The translations under genes were made by a program, and so were the position numbers. Shown here piece after piece: positions 9,267-18,037 of a stretch of DNA of 64,000 nucleotides (the first letter of the stretch is position 1; each line of letters opens with the position of its first letter). Source of the stretch: Streptomyces sclerotialus (lineage in GTDB: Bacteria; Actinomycetota; Actinomycetes; Streptomycetales; Streptomycetaceae); the NCBI GenBank assembly GCA_000719105.1, contig JODX01000018.1, positions 186,001-250,000 of the forward strand, written 5' to 3'. The notes under the pieces are model-generated. The model did no database searches. It worked only from the letters and a program-made list of their open reading frames with translations, and had not been told where the DNA came from.

Positions 9267-11780
9267 GTGCACCCGTACGACGAGAACAAGAACCCCACCA
9301 GCCGTACCGGCCCCACCAGACGCCCGAGACTCAAGGGGGCGCTCGCCCTGCTGAGCGGACTGCTGCTCGCGGGCGGCTCGCTCTCCCTCACCGCACCCGC
9401 GGCCGGCGCGGCCGACGCGGAGACCGGCGTGCGGGCCGCGGCGGCCGCCGAGGACTTCCAGCAGGTCACCCTCGCCAAGGGCGAGGCGGAGGTCGGCGAG
9501 CCCATGTCGCTGGCCGTCCTCCCGGACCGCTCGGTCCTGCACACCTCGCGCGACGGCGAACTCCGCATCACCGACGCCGCCGGCAACACCCGGCTCGCGG
9601 GCAAACTCGACGTGTACTCGCACGACGAGGAGGGCCTCCAGGGCATCGGCGTCGACCCCGGCTTCGCGGAGAACCGTTTCATCTATCTCTACTACGCGCC
9701 CCCGATGGACACCCCGGAGGGTGACGCCCCCGAGAACGGCACCGCCGCCGACTTCGCCCCCTTCGACGGCGTCAACCGGCTGTCGCGCTTCGTGCTGAAC
9801 ACCGACGGCACGCTGGACCTCGCCAGCGAGAAGCAGATCCTCGACATCCCCGCCACCCGCGGCATGTGCTGCCACGTCGGCGGCGACATCGACTTCGACG
9901 CGGAGGGCAACCTCTACCTGTCGACGGGCGACGACTCCAACCCGTTCCAGTCGGACGGCTACACGCCCATCGACGAGCGCGCGAACCGCAACCCGGTCTT
10001 CGACGCCCAGCGCACCTCCGGCAACACCAACGACCTGCGCGGCAAGATCCTGCGCATCAAGGTCAACGACGACGGCTCGTACTCCATCCCCGAGGGCAAC
10101 CTCTTCGCCCCCGGCACGGAGAAGACGCGGCCCGAGATCTACGCGATGGGCTTCCGCAACCCGTTCCGGTTCAACATCGACAAGAAGACCGGCATCATCT
10201 ACGTCGGCGACTACGGTCCCGACGCGGGCGCTGCCAACCCGAACCGCGGCCCGGCCGGCCAGGTCGAGTTCGCGCGCGTGACCAAGCCCGGCAACTTCGG
10301 CTGGCCGTACTGCACGGGGAACAACGACGCCTACGTCGACTACGACTTCGCGACCGGAACCTCGGGCGACAAGTTCGACTGCTCGGCACCCAAGAACACC
10401 TCGCCGAACAACACCGGCCTGGTCGACCTGCCGCCCGCCCAGCCGGCCTGGATCCCGTACGACGGCGCGTCCGTGCCGGAGCTCGGTGACGGCTCGGAGT
10501 CCCCGACGGGCGGCCCGGTCTACCACTACGACCCCGACCTCGACTCTCCGGTGAAGTTCCCGGAGGCATACGACGGCGACCTCTTCGTGGGCGAGTTCGG
10601 CCGCCAGTGGATCAAGCGGATCACCTCGGACGCGGACGGCACCGTGCAGTCCATCAACGACGTGCCCTGGGACGGCACGCAGGTGATGGACATGGCCTTC
10701 GGCCCGGATGGCGCGCTGTACGTCCTCGACTACGGCCTCTCCTGGTTCGGCGGCGACGAGCACTCCGCTCTGTACCGCATCGAGAACGCCACCGACGGGC
10801 ACTCGCCGGTCGCCCAGGCCACGGCCGACCGCACCAGCGGCCAGGCACCGCTGCGGGTCAACTTCTCCTCCGCCGGCTCCACGGACGCGGACGGCGACGC
10901 GCTCACCTACAGCTGGGACTTCGGCGACGGCGGCACGTCCACGGCGGCCGACCCGCGCCACACGTACAAGAAGAACGGCACCTACACGGCCACGGTGACC
11001 GCGAAGGACCCGCAGGGCCGCACCGGCAGCGCCAGCGTGCAGGTCGTGGTCGGCAACACCGCGCCCACGGTGACGCTGGAGCTCCCGAAGGACGGCCAGC
11101 TGTTCAGCTTCGGTGACGCCGTGCCGTTCAAGGTGAAGGTCACCGACCCCGAGGACGGCCGCACCATCGACTGCTCCAAGGTCAAGGTCACCTTCATCCT
11201 CGGCCACGACAGCCACGGCCACCCGCTCACCTCGGCGAACGGCTGCTCCGGCACCATCCAGACCAGCGCCGACGGCGGCCATGACGAGAACGCCAACATC
11301 TTCGGTGTCTTCGACGCCGAGTACACCGACAACGGTGGCGGTGGCCAGGCCGCGCTGACCACCCACGACCAGCACGTCCTCCAGCCCCGCCACCGCCAGG
11401 CCGAGCACTACGACGCCTCCTCCGGCGTGACGGTGCAGAGCCGCACCTCCGCGCACGGCGCCAAGACGGTCGGTGACATCTCCAACGGCGACTGGATCTC
11501 CTTCGAGCCGTACGCCCTGTCCAACGCCAAGTCGGTGACCGCACGGGTCGCCGCCGAGGCCGCGGGCGGCAAGCTGGAGATCCGCGCGGGCTCCCCGAAG
11601 GGCCGGCTGCTCGGCTCGGCGACCGTCCCGGTGACCGGTGGCGCGGAGACCTACCAGGACGTCACCGCCAGGCTGTACCTCCCGCCGCGCGACACCACCA
11701 CGCTCTACCTCGTCTTCAAGGGCAAGAAGGGCACCGCCCAGCTCTTCGAGGTGGACGACTTCACGTTCACGACGAAGTGA
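9267..11780 (+). CDS. secreted glucose/sorbosone dehydrogenase-type protein with PKD and CBM6 domains
   Basis: 837 residues. A signal peptide (RRPRLKGALALLSGLLLAGGSLSL, ending near AGAAD) is followed by a six-bladed propeller of the PQQ-type glucose/sorbosone dehydrogenase family (about 60-500; for example GLQGIGVDPGF, GNLYLSTGDD, EIYAMGFRNPFRF, FVGEFGRQWIKRI). Then come a PKD domain (about 510-600; YSWDFGDGGTSTAADPRHTY), an Ig-like segment, and a C-terminal CBM6-like module (about 710-837; HYDASSGV, GDWISFEPY, LFEVDDFTF). GTG 9267 is supported by TGGAGG 10 bp upstream. It probably binds and oxidises polysaccharide-derived sugars outside the cell. It is followed 10 bp later by the ThuA-DUF1080 gene. 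Confidence 0.9.
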   Translation: MHPYDENKNPTSRTGPTRRPRLKGALALLSGLLLAGGSLSLTAPAAGAADAETGVRAAAAAEDFQQVTLAKGEAEVGEPMSLAVLPDRSVLHTSRDGELRITDAAGNTRLAGKLDVYSHDEEGLQGIGVDPGFAENRFIYLYYAPPMDTPEGDAPENGTAADFAPFDGVNRLSRFVLNTDGTLDLASEKQILDIPATRGMCCHVGGDIDFDAEGNLYLSTGDDSNPFQSDGYTPIDERANRNPVFDAQRTSGNTNDLRGKILRIKVNDDGSYSIPEGNLFAPGTEKTRPEIYAMGFRNPFRFNIDKKTGIIYVGDYGPDAGAANPNRGPAGQVEFARVTKPGNFGWPYCTGNNDAYVDYDFATGTSGDKFDCSAPKNTSPNNTGLVDLPPAQPAWIPYDGASVPELGDGSESPTGGPVYHYDPDLDSPVKFPEAYDGDLFVGEFGRQWIKRITSDADGTVQSINDVPWDGTQVMDMAFGPDGALYVLDYGLSWFGGDEHSALYRIENATDGHSPVAQATADRTSGQAPLRVNFSSAGSTDADGDALTYSWDFGDGGTSTAADPRHTYKKNGTYTATVTAKDPQGRTGSASVQVVVGNTAPTVTLELPKDGQLFSFGDAVPFKVKVTDPEDGRTIDCSKVKVTFILGHDSHGHPLTSANGCSGTIQTSADGGHDENANIFGVFDAEYTDNGGGGQAALTTHDQHVLQPRHRQAEHYDASSGVTVQSRTSAHGAKTVGDISNGDWISFEPYALSNAKSVTARVAAEAAGGKLEIRAGSPKGRLLGSATVPVTGGAETYQDVTARLYLPPRDTTTLYLVFKGKKGTAQLFEVDDFTFTTK

Positions 11781-11790
11781 GGTGGGTGCC

Positions 11791-13224
11791 ATGCGACTGA
11801 CAGTCACTTCGGCGGCCGCCCGGCTGGGCACGGTGGCCATGGGCGCGGCGCTGCTGATCGCCGGGCTGTCGATGCCGGCGGTGTCCCAGGGGGCCGGCGC
11901 CGGTGCCGGCGCCGGTGGCGGCAAGGGTTCGGGGGAGGCGGCCAAGGACCGGGTCCTGGTCTTCTCCAAGACGGCCGGCTTCCGGCACGACTCGATCCCC
12001 GAGGGCATCGCGGCCGTACGGGAACTGGGCGCCGCGAACGGCTTCGCGGTCGACGCCACGGAGGACGCGCGCGCCTTCACCTCGCGGAACCTCGCGCGGT
12101 ACGACGCCGTGGTCTTCATGTCGACGACCGGCGACGTCCTGGACCGCACCCAGCAGCGCGCCTTCGAACGGTACGTCGAGCGGGGCGGCGGCTACGTGGG
12201 CGTCCACGCGGCCGCCGACACCGAGTACGACTGGCCGTTCTACGGCGGGCTCGCCGGGGCGTACTTCCACTCCCACCCGGCGATCCAGTCCGCCACGGTC
12301 GACGTGGAGGACCACGCCCACCCGGCCACCGCCCACCTGGGCGCCACCTGGGAGCGCACCGACGAGTGGTACAACTACCGCTCCAACCCGCGCGCACAGG
12401 CCCGCGTCCTCGCCTCGCTCGACGAGTCGTCGTACACCGGCGGCACCATGAACGGCGACCACCCGATCGCCTGGTGCCAGGAGTACGAGGGCGGCCGCGC
12501 CTTCTACACCGGAGGCGGACACACCAAGGAGTCGTACGCCGAGCCGGCCTTCCGCGAGCACCTGGCGGGCGGCATCCGGTGGGCGATCGGCGCGGACCGA
12601 GCCGACTGCCGCCCGGAGAACGGCTACCGGTCCCTCTTCGACGGCACCGCGGAATCGCTCGCGGCGTGGAAGCAGGCGGGCCCGGGGACGTTCGAGCTGA
12701 ACGCCGACGACGGCACGATCACGTCGTCGGGCGGGATGGGGATGCTCTGGTACGCCGGTACGGAGCTCAAGTCGTCGTACTCCCTGAAGCTGGACTGGAG
12801 GATGTCCGGGGACGACAACTCGGGCGTCTTCGTAGGCTTCCCCGCCTCCGACGACCCGTGGTCGGCCGTGAACAACGGCTACGAGATCCAGATCGACGCG
12901 ACCGACGCCCCCGACCGCACGACGGGCTCCGTGTACAGCTTCCGGTCCGCCGACATCCAGAAGCGCGACCGTGCGCTGAACCCGCCGGGGGAGTGGAACA
13001 CGTACGAGATCCGGGTCGAGGGCGAACGCCTCCGCATCTGGCTCAACGGCGTGAAGATCAACGATTTCACCAACACCGATCCGGCCCGCAGCCTGAAGGA
13101 CGGCCACATCGGCATCCAGAACCACGGTGCCGATGACGAGGTCTCCTTCCGCGACATCCGGATCAAGGAACTGCCCGCGCGGAAGTCCGCCACCACCGCG
13201 GACTCCGCCGCACCGGGCAACTGA
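11791..13224 (+). CDS. secreted ThuA domain plus DUF1080 (3-keto-disaccharide hydrolase-like) protein
   Basis: About 477 residues. A signal peptide (VAMGAALLIAGLSMPAVSQG) is followed by a ThuA glutamine-amidotransferase-like domain (about 50-275; VLVFSKTAGFRHDSI, GGGYVGVHAAADTEYDW, MNGDHPIAWCQEY, YTGGGHTKESY). A DUF1080/LamG-type jelly roll comes next (about 280-465; YRSLFDGTAESLAAWKQ, WRMSGDDNSGVFVGF, GEWNTYEIRVEG, GHIGIQNHG). I chose ATG 11791, just after the previous stop; the frame is open further upstream inside the previous gene. ThuA is linked to trehalose and disaccharide use, and DUF1080 is linked to 3-keto-disaccharide hydrolysis. A strong hairpin follows the stop. Confidence 0.9.
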   Translation: MRLTVTSAAARLGTVAMGAALLIAGLSMPAVSQGAGAGAGAGGGKGSGEAAKDRVLVFSKTAGFRHDSIPEGIAAVRELGAANGFAVDATEDARAFTSRNLARYDAVVFMSTTGDVLDRTQQRAFERYVERGGGYVGVHAAADTEYDWPFYGGLAGAYFHSHPAIQSATVDVEDHAHPATAHLGATWERTDEWYNYRSNPRAQARVLASLDESSYTGGTMNGDHPIAWCQEYEGGRAFYTGGGHTKESYAEPAFREHLAGGIRWAIGADRADCRPENGYRSLFDGTAESLAAWKQAGPGTFELNADDGTITSSGGMGMLWYAGTELKSSYSLKLDWRMSGDDNSGVFVGFPASDDPWSAVNNGYEIQIDATDAPDRTTGSVYSFRSADIQKRDRALNPPGEWNTYEIRVEGERLRIWLNGVKINDFTNTDPARSLKDGHIGIQNHGADDEVSFRDIRIKELPARKSATTADSAAPGN

Positions 13225-13228
13225 ACGG

Positions 13229-13262
13229 CGGCGGGCGGGGGACGCCGGACCCCCGCCCGCCG
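13229..13262. terminator. GC hairpin after ThuA-DUF1080 gene
   Basis: Arms 13229-13241 and 13250-13262 pair over 13 bp around an 8-nt loop, four bases after the stop codon. It probably ends the sugar operon. Confidence 0.75.
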
Positions 13263-13268
13263 TCTTCG

Positions 13269-13344
13269 GCCGCCGCACAGCTACAAGGCCGCCGCACAGC
13301 TACAAGGTTGCCGCACGAGTACGAGGTTGCCGCACAGGTACAAG
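13269..13344. repeat. four tandem 19-bp repeats before the Ebo operon
   Basis: Units at 13269, 13288, 13307 and 13326. The first two are identical (GCCGCCGCACAGCTACAAG) and the last two are diverged (GTTGCCGCAC...). Each ends in ACAAG or ACGAG; the last runs straight into GAGG, the ribosome-binding site of the next gene, so the unit seems to have multiplied from the leader itself. Regulatory role unknown. Confidence 0.9.
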
Positions 13345-13355
13345 GAGGCTTGCCC

Positions 13356-14522
13356 ATGTCCATCTCCGTGTCCCTTACCGATTCCCGGGCCCGGGTGGGG
13401 GTGTGGCTGATCGGAGCGCGCGGCTCGGTCGCCACGACCGTCGTCGCGGGCTGCGCGGCAGTGACAGCGGGGCTGCAGGCCCCCGTGGGCATGGTCACCG
13501 AGACGGCCCCCTTCGCCGGCTCCGGTCTGCCCGCGCTGTCGTCCCTCGTCTTCGGCGGCCACGACACACTCGACTGCCCCCTCCCCAAACGCGCCGAGGC
13601 CCTCGCCGCAGGGGGTGTCCTGCCGCACGGCCTTCCGGAGGCGATCGCGGCCGACCTCGCCGCGGCGGACGCGGAGATCAAGCCAGGCGGCCCCCTGCCG
13701 GGCGACACCCGCCGTCCCGACGAACTGATCGACGCCTTCGCCGCGGACATCCGTGACTTCGTGCGACGCCACGGCCTGGCCCGAGCCGTCGTGGTGAACG
13801 TGGCCTCCACGGAACCGGTGGCGGCCGGCCCCGACCTGCCCTCCAGCTCGCTGTACGCGGCGGCAGCCCTCCGCGCAGGCTGCCCGTACGTCAACTTCAC
13901 CCCCTCCACGGGACTGCACCACCCCGCGCTCGCCGACGCGGCCGTGACCTCCGGCCTGCCGTACGCCGGCCGCGACGGCAAGACGGGCCAGACCCTGCTG
14001 CGGTCGGTGCTCGGCCCGATGTTCGCCCAGCGCGCGCTGGCCGTACGGGCCTGGTCCGGCACCAACCTCCTCGGCGGCGGCGACGGCGCGGCCCTGGCCG
14101 ACCCGGCCGCGGCCGCCGCGAAGAACGCGGGCAAGGAGCGCGTCCTCACCGACACCCTCGGCACCACACCCGAGGGCCGGACCCACATCGACGACGTCCC
14201 CGCCCTCGGCGACTGGAAGACCGCCTGGGACCACATCACCTTCGACGGCTTCCTCGGCACCCGGATGACCCTCCAGACCACCTGGCAGGGCTGCGACTCC
14301 GCACTCGCCGCACCTCTGGTCCTCGACCTGGCCCGGCTCACGGCCCGCGCCCACGAGGCCGGCCTGACCGGTCCCCTGACCGAACTCGGCTTCTACTTCA
14401 AGGACCCCGTGGGCGACGCCCCGTCCGCTCTCGGAGCGCAGTACGAGGTCCTGACCGGCTTCGCGGAACGGTTGCGCACACACGCTGCCGACCACGGTGG
14501 TGACGCGGAGGGAGCCCGATGA
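13356..14522 (+). CDS. inositol-3-phosphate synthase-like protein, first gene of Ebo-type operon
   Basis: About 388 residues, related to myo-inositol-1/3-phosphate synthase. Visible motifs are the NAD-binding GARGSVATTVVAG, FGGHD, VVNVASTEP, YVNFTPSTG, GRDGKTGQTLLRSVLGPMF, WSGTNLLGGGDG and WDHITFDGFLGTRM. ATG 13356 has AAGGAGG upstream. It overlaps the EboC gene by 4 bp. In Ebo clusters of other bacteria a 3-dehydroquinate-synthase-like EboD is the cyclase-type enzyme; no EboD gene is seen here, so this enzyme may fill the carbocycle-forming slot. That substitution is inference. Confidence 0.88.
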   Translation: MSISVSLTDSRARVGVWLIGARGSVATTVVAGCAAVTAGLQAPVGMVTETAPFAGSGLPALSSLVFGGHDTLDCPLPKRAEALAAGGVLPHGLPEAIAADLAAADAEIKPGGPLPGDTRRPDELIDAFAADIRDFVRRHGLARAVVVNVASTEPVAAGPDLPSSSLYAAAALRAGCPYVNFTPSTGLHHPALADAAVTSGLPYAGRDGKTGQTLLRSVLGPMFAQRALAVRAWSGTNLLGGGDGAALADPAAAAAKNAGKERVLTDTLGTTPEGRTHIDDVPALGDWKTAWDHITFDGFLGTRMTLQTTWQGCDSALAAPLVLDLARLTARAHEAGLTGPLTELGFYFKDPVGDAPSALGAQYEVLTGFAERLRTHAADHGGDAEGAR

Positions 14523-15502
14523 CGTTGCCGGGCCGGCTGTCCGACGGCACGGGACCGCAGCAACGGTGGTGGCCGGACCCGAGGGCCTGGTCCGAACTGC
14601 TGCGCCTGCCCGCCCTGTTCACCGTCCCCGGCGACGCTCTCGCGGGCGCCGCGGCGGCGGGCGCCCGGCCGAACGGGCGCACCCTGCTCGCCATCGGCTC
14701 CTCCTTGTGCCTGTACGAGGCGGGTATGGCCCTCAACGACTGGGCCGACCGCACCGAGGACGCCCAGGACCGCCCGCACCGACCTCTCCCCTCCGGCCGC
14801 GTACGCCCTGCCTCGGCACTCGCCGCGGCAGGCGCCCTCACGGCCGCGGGCCTGGCCCTGGCCGCCCGCGAGGGCCGCCCCGCCCTGACGCTCGCCGTAC
14901 CTCTCGCCGCCACGGTCTGGTCGTACGACCTCGCCCTGAAGCACACGCCCGCGGGCCCTCTGGCCATGGCCGCGGCTCGCGGGCTCGACCTTCTCCTCGG
15001 AGCGGCCGCCACCACGGGCACCGCCCGCCCGGCCCTCGGCTCCGCCCTGGCCCTCGGTACCCACACGCTCGCGGTCACCACCGTCTCCCGCGGGGAGACG
15101 CAGGGCGGCTCGTCCGCGGCCCCTCTGGGCGGGCTGCTCACCACAGCCGCACTGTCCTGGGGGCTGACGCGAGGGCTCATGGCAAGAAGGGAGCCTGACG
15201 GGAGCCGCCTGGGCAAGAGCAACCCGAACAGCTCGACGACAGCGCACACCACCACCCTCACCACCGCGCTGACCGCCGCAGTCACCGCCACATACGCCGT
15301 CACCACCGCCCGTCCGTACGCCCACGCCGCCCTAAACCCCTCACCCCCGCTCACCCAGCGCGCCGTCGGCGCCGGCATCCGCGCGATGATCCCCCTCCAG
15401 GCCGCCCTCACCGCCCGCGCGGGCGCACCCGTCACGGCCCTTCTCACCGCCGCCCTCGCTCCGGCCGCCCGCAGGTTCGCCAGGAAGGTGAGCGTCACAT
15501 GA
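14519..15502 (+). CDS. eboC: UbiA-like membrane prenyltransferase, EboC type
   Basis: A 327-residue polytopic protein of the UbiA superfamily. The first aspartate-rich motif region is NDWADRTEDAQDRPHRPLPSGRV, and the second half has weaker motifs (SYDLALKHTPAGPLAMAAARGLDLLLG). UbiA enzymes move polyprenyl groups onto aromatic or cyclic acceptors; EboC members are the Ebo-cluster branch. Starts at ATG 14519 with an ATGA overlap and overlaps the next gene likewise. The lipid and acceptor are unknown. Confidence 0.88.
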   Translation: MTLPGRLSDGTGPQQRWWPDPRAWSELLRLPALFTVPGDALAGAAAAGARPNGRTLLAIGSSLCLYEAGMALNDWADRTEDAQDRPHRPLPSGRVRPASALAAAGALTAAGLALAAREGRPALTLAVPLAATVWSYDLALKHTPAGPLAMAAARGLDLLLGAAATTGTARPALGSALALGTHTLAVTTVSRGETQGGSSAAPLGGLLTTAALSWGLTRGLMARREPDGSRLGKSNPNSSTTAHTTTLTTALTAAVTATYAVTTARPYAHAALNPSPPLTQRAVGAGIRAMIPLQAALTARAGAPVTALLTAALAPAARRFARKVSVT

Positions 15503-16452
15503 GCAACCGGGCCCACTCCGTCGAGCCCCACCTCGCCCGGCGTGCGTCGCTGACCGGCCAGGATCCGCTCCCGTCCCCCCTCCGCTTCGGCTACGGCACC
15601 AACGGCCTCACCGACCTCCGCCTCGACGACGCCCTCGCCCTGCTCGCCGACCTCGGGTACGACGGCGTCGGCCTGACCCTCGACCACATGCACCTCGATC
15701 CGCTCGACCCCGACCCCGACTTCGGCCCCGGCCTCGCGGCCCGCACCGCCCGGGTGGCCCGCAGGCTGGAGGCGCTCGGGCTGGGGGTCACCGTGGAGAC
15801 CGGCGCCCGCTATGTCCTCGACCCGCGCCGCAAGCACGGCCCCTCCCTCCTGGACCCGGACCCCGACGAGCGCGCCCGGCGCGTCGACCTGCTCCTGCGC
15901 GCGGTAGGGATCGCCGCCGACCTCGGCGCCCACGCCGTGCACTGCTTCAGCGGCGTCACCCCGGCCGGCACGGACGAGGCCACCGCCTGGAAGGTCCTGC
16001 CCGACGCCCTCGCTCCCGTCCTGGAAGCAGCCGTCGAGGCGGGCGTCCCCCTCGCCGTCGAACCGGAACCCGGTCATCTCCTCGCCACCCTCGCCGACTT
16101 CCACCGGCTGCGCGAGGCGCTCGGCAGCCCGGACGCGCTCGGCCTCACCCTCGACATCGGCCACTGCCAGTGCCTCGAACCGCTGCCCCCCGCCGACTGC
16201 GTGCGCGCCGCCGCCCCCTGGCTCCGGCACGTCCAGATCGAGGACATGCGCCGCGGCATCCATGAACACCTCCCTTTCGGGGACGGGGAGATCGACTTCC
16301 CGCCCGTGCTCCAGGCCCTCGCCGAGTCCGGCTACCAGAACCTGACCGTCGTCGAACTGCCCCGCCACTCCCACGCGGGCCCCCACTTCGCCGAGCACTC
16401 CCTCGCCGCCCTCCACCACCACGCGGCCACCCTGGAAGGGAGACAACCGTGA
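15499..16452 (+). CDS. sugar phosphate isomerase/epimerase TIM barrel in Ebo operon
   Basis: 317 residues of the AP-endonuclease-2-like TIM-barrel family. Metal-site segments are visible: PLAVEPEPGHLLATL (Glu), LGLTLDIGHCQC (Asp/His), RHVQIEDMRRGIHEHLPFGDGEIDF (Glu, His) and LTVVELPRHSHAGP (Glu). Overlaps its neighbours by 4 bp at both ends, so it is translated with them. Probably acts on a sugar or cyclitol intermediate made from the product of the synthase encoded first in the operon. Confidence 0.86.
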   Translation: MSNRAHSVEPHLARRASLTGQDPLPSPLRFGYGTNGLTDLRLDDALALLADLGYDGVGLTLDHMHLDPLDPDPDFGPGLAARTARVARRLEALGLGVTVETGARYVLDPRRKHGPSLLDPDPDERARRVDLLLRAVGIAADLGAHAVHCFSGVTPAGTDEATAWKVLPDALAPVLEAAVEAGVPLAVEPEPGHLLATLADFHRLREALGSPDALGLTLDIGHCQCLEPLPPADCVRAAAPWLRHVQIEDMRRGIHEHLPFGDGEIDFPPVLQALAESGYQNLTVVELPRHSHAGPHFAEHSLAALHHHAATLEGRQP

Positions 16453-17186
16453 ACCACCCGCACGAGATCCCGGGCACCCCGGCAACCCCGGCAACCCCGG
16501 CGGCCCCCGGCACCCCGGTCCACCCCAGACCCTCCGCGGCCACGGGCAACACCCTCGCCCGCACTCCACTGGACGACCTGCGCACCCGCGTCACCGCCCA
16601 CCTCGACGACACGGCCCGCGCCTGGTTCGACCGCGCCCTGGAGGAGGCCGCCGACCGTCCGGGCGGCCACGGGCCCATCTCCGCCTGGGAGCTGCGGCTC
16701 GCCGAGGCGGGCCGGCGCTGCGGTCCCGAGCACGCCGACGCCGTCCGCGTCCTCATCCTGCACACGGCCGGCGCCGACCCGGACACCCTGGTCCGCGTCT
16801 ACCGCCAGGGCACCGCCGACGAACGCCGCGCCGTCCTGCACGCCCTGCCCCACCTCGTGCCCGGCCCCGAGTGCCTGCCCCTCGTCGAGGACGCCCTGCG
16901 CACCAACGACACCCGTCTCGTCGCCGCCGCGCTCGGCCCGTACGCCGCCCGCCACCTGGACGCCCACAACTGGCGGCACGCCGTTCTGAAGTGCCTGTTC
17001 ACCGGTGTTCCCGTCGACGAGGTGGCCGACCTGCCGCGCCGCGCCCACGCCGACGCCGAACTCGCCCGCATGCTCACCGACTACGCCGGCGAACGCACCG
17101 CCGCGGGCCGTCCCGTACCCGAGGACCTGCACCGCGTCCTGGCCCTGACCACCACCGGCCCCGACGCACCCGGCAAGGAGTCCTGA
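16449..17186 (+). CDS. eboA: EboA-like protein
   Basis: 245 residues, soluble, with a Pro/Thr/Ala-rich leader (residues 8-30) and then an all-helical domain with WFDRALEEAADRP, WELRLAEAGRRCG, AVLHALPHLVPGPECLPLVEDALRTND and the characteristic NWRHAVLKCLFTGVPVDEVADLPRRA. I place it as EboA from that segment and its position just before EboB; no biochemical activity is established for the family. GTG 16449 overlaps the previous stop, and its own stop shares one base with the next ATG. Confidence 0.82.
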   Translation: MNHPHEIPGTPATPATPAAPGTPVHPRPSAATGNTLARTPLDDLRTRVTAHLDDTARAWFDRALEEAADRPGGHGPISAWELRLAEAGRRCGPEHADAVRVLILHTAGADPDTLVRVYRQGTADERRAVLHALPHLVPGPECLPLVEDALRTNDTRLVAAALGPYAARHLDAHNWRHAVLKCLFTGVPVDEVADLPRRAHADAELARMLTDYAGERTAAGRPVPEDLHRVLALTTTGPDAPGKES

Positions 17187-18034
17187 TGCGCATCTTCGAC
17201 CCCCACATCCACATGACGTCACGGACCACCGACGACTACGAGGCCATGTACGCCGCGGGCGTCCGCGCCGTGGTCGAGCCCTCCTTCTGGCTGGGCCAGC
17301 CCCGCACCTCGCCCGTCACCTTCCTCGACTACTTCGACTCCCTCCTCGGCTGGGAACCGTTCCGCGCCGCCCAGTACGGCATCGCCCACCACTGCACCCT
17401 CGCCCTCAATCCCAAGGAGGCGAACGACCCCCGCTGCCTGCCCGTCCTCGACGAGCTGCCCCGCTATCTCGTCAAGGACCACGTCGTGGCCGTCGGCGAG
17501 ATCGGCTACGACTCGATGACCCCCGCCGAGGACACCGCCCTCGCCGCCCAGCTCCAGCTCGCCGCCGACCACGGCCTGCCCGCCCTGGTGCACACCCCGC
17601 ACCGCGACAAGCTCGCCGGGCTGCGCCGCACCCTCGACGCCGTCCGCGAGTCCGCGCTCCCGATGGACCGGGTACTGGTCGACCACCTCAACGAGACCAC
17701 CGTCAAGGAGGCGAAGGACAGCGGCTGCTGGCTCGGCTTCTCCGTCTATCCCGACACCAAGATGGACGAGGACCGGATGGTCGCGATCCTGAAGGAGTAC
17801 GGGCCCGAGCAGGTGCTCGTGAACTCGGCCGCGGACTGGGGCAGAAGCGACCCCCTCAAGACCCGCCGCGTCGGCGACGCCATGCTGGCCGCCGGATACA
17901 CCGAGGACGACGTGGAGCGGGTCCTGTGGCACAACCCGGTCGCCTTCTACGGGCTCAGCGGGCGCCTCGACCTCGACGTCGCGGCGCCGGACGTCACCCA
18001 CGAGGGCAACTCCATCCTCCGCGGCGGTGAGTGA
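17186..18034 (+). CDS. eboB: TatD-like metal-dependent hydrolase, EboB type
   Basis: About 282 residues. The amidohydrolase/TatD metal motif DPHIHM is at residues 4-9, with further ligand segments VAVGEIGYDSM, LPALVHTPHRDK, VLVDHLNETT and LVNSAADWG. TatD enzymes are nucleases or hydrolases, but EboB members act within the Ebo metabolite pathway and their substrate is unknown. ATG 17186 shares its A with the previous gene's TGA. The frame is open far upstream but that part lies inside EboA. Confidence 0.87.
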   Translation: MRIFDPHIHMTSRTTDDYEAMYAAGVRAVVEPSFWLGQPRTSPVTFLDYFDSLLGWEPFRAAQYGIAHHCTLALNPKEANDPRCLPVLDELPRYLVKDHVVAVGEIGYDSMTPAEDTALAAQLQLAADHGLPALVHTPHRDKLAGLRRTLDAVRESALPMDRVLVDHLNETTVKEAKDSGCWLGFSVYPDTKMDEDRMVAILKEYGPEQVLVNSAADWGRSDPLKTRRVGDAMLAAGYTEDDVERVLWHNPVAFYGLSGRLDLDVAAPDVTHEGNSILRGGE

Positions 18035-18037
18035 CCG

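Noticed and set aside
7998..12149. Minus-strand open frame of 1383 codons
   Set aside because: It is antisense to the isomerase, sorbosone-dehydrogenase and ThuA genes, low in complexity (Val/Gly/Ala/Arg) and has no domains; a GC-skew shadow.
14398..16569. Minus-strand open frame of 723 codons opposite the Ebo genes
   Set aside because: Shadow of EboC and the TIM barrel; no start site, no motifs.
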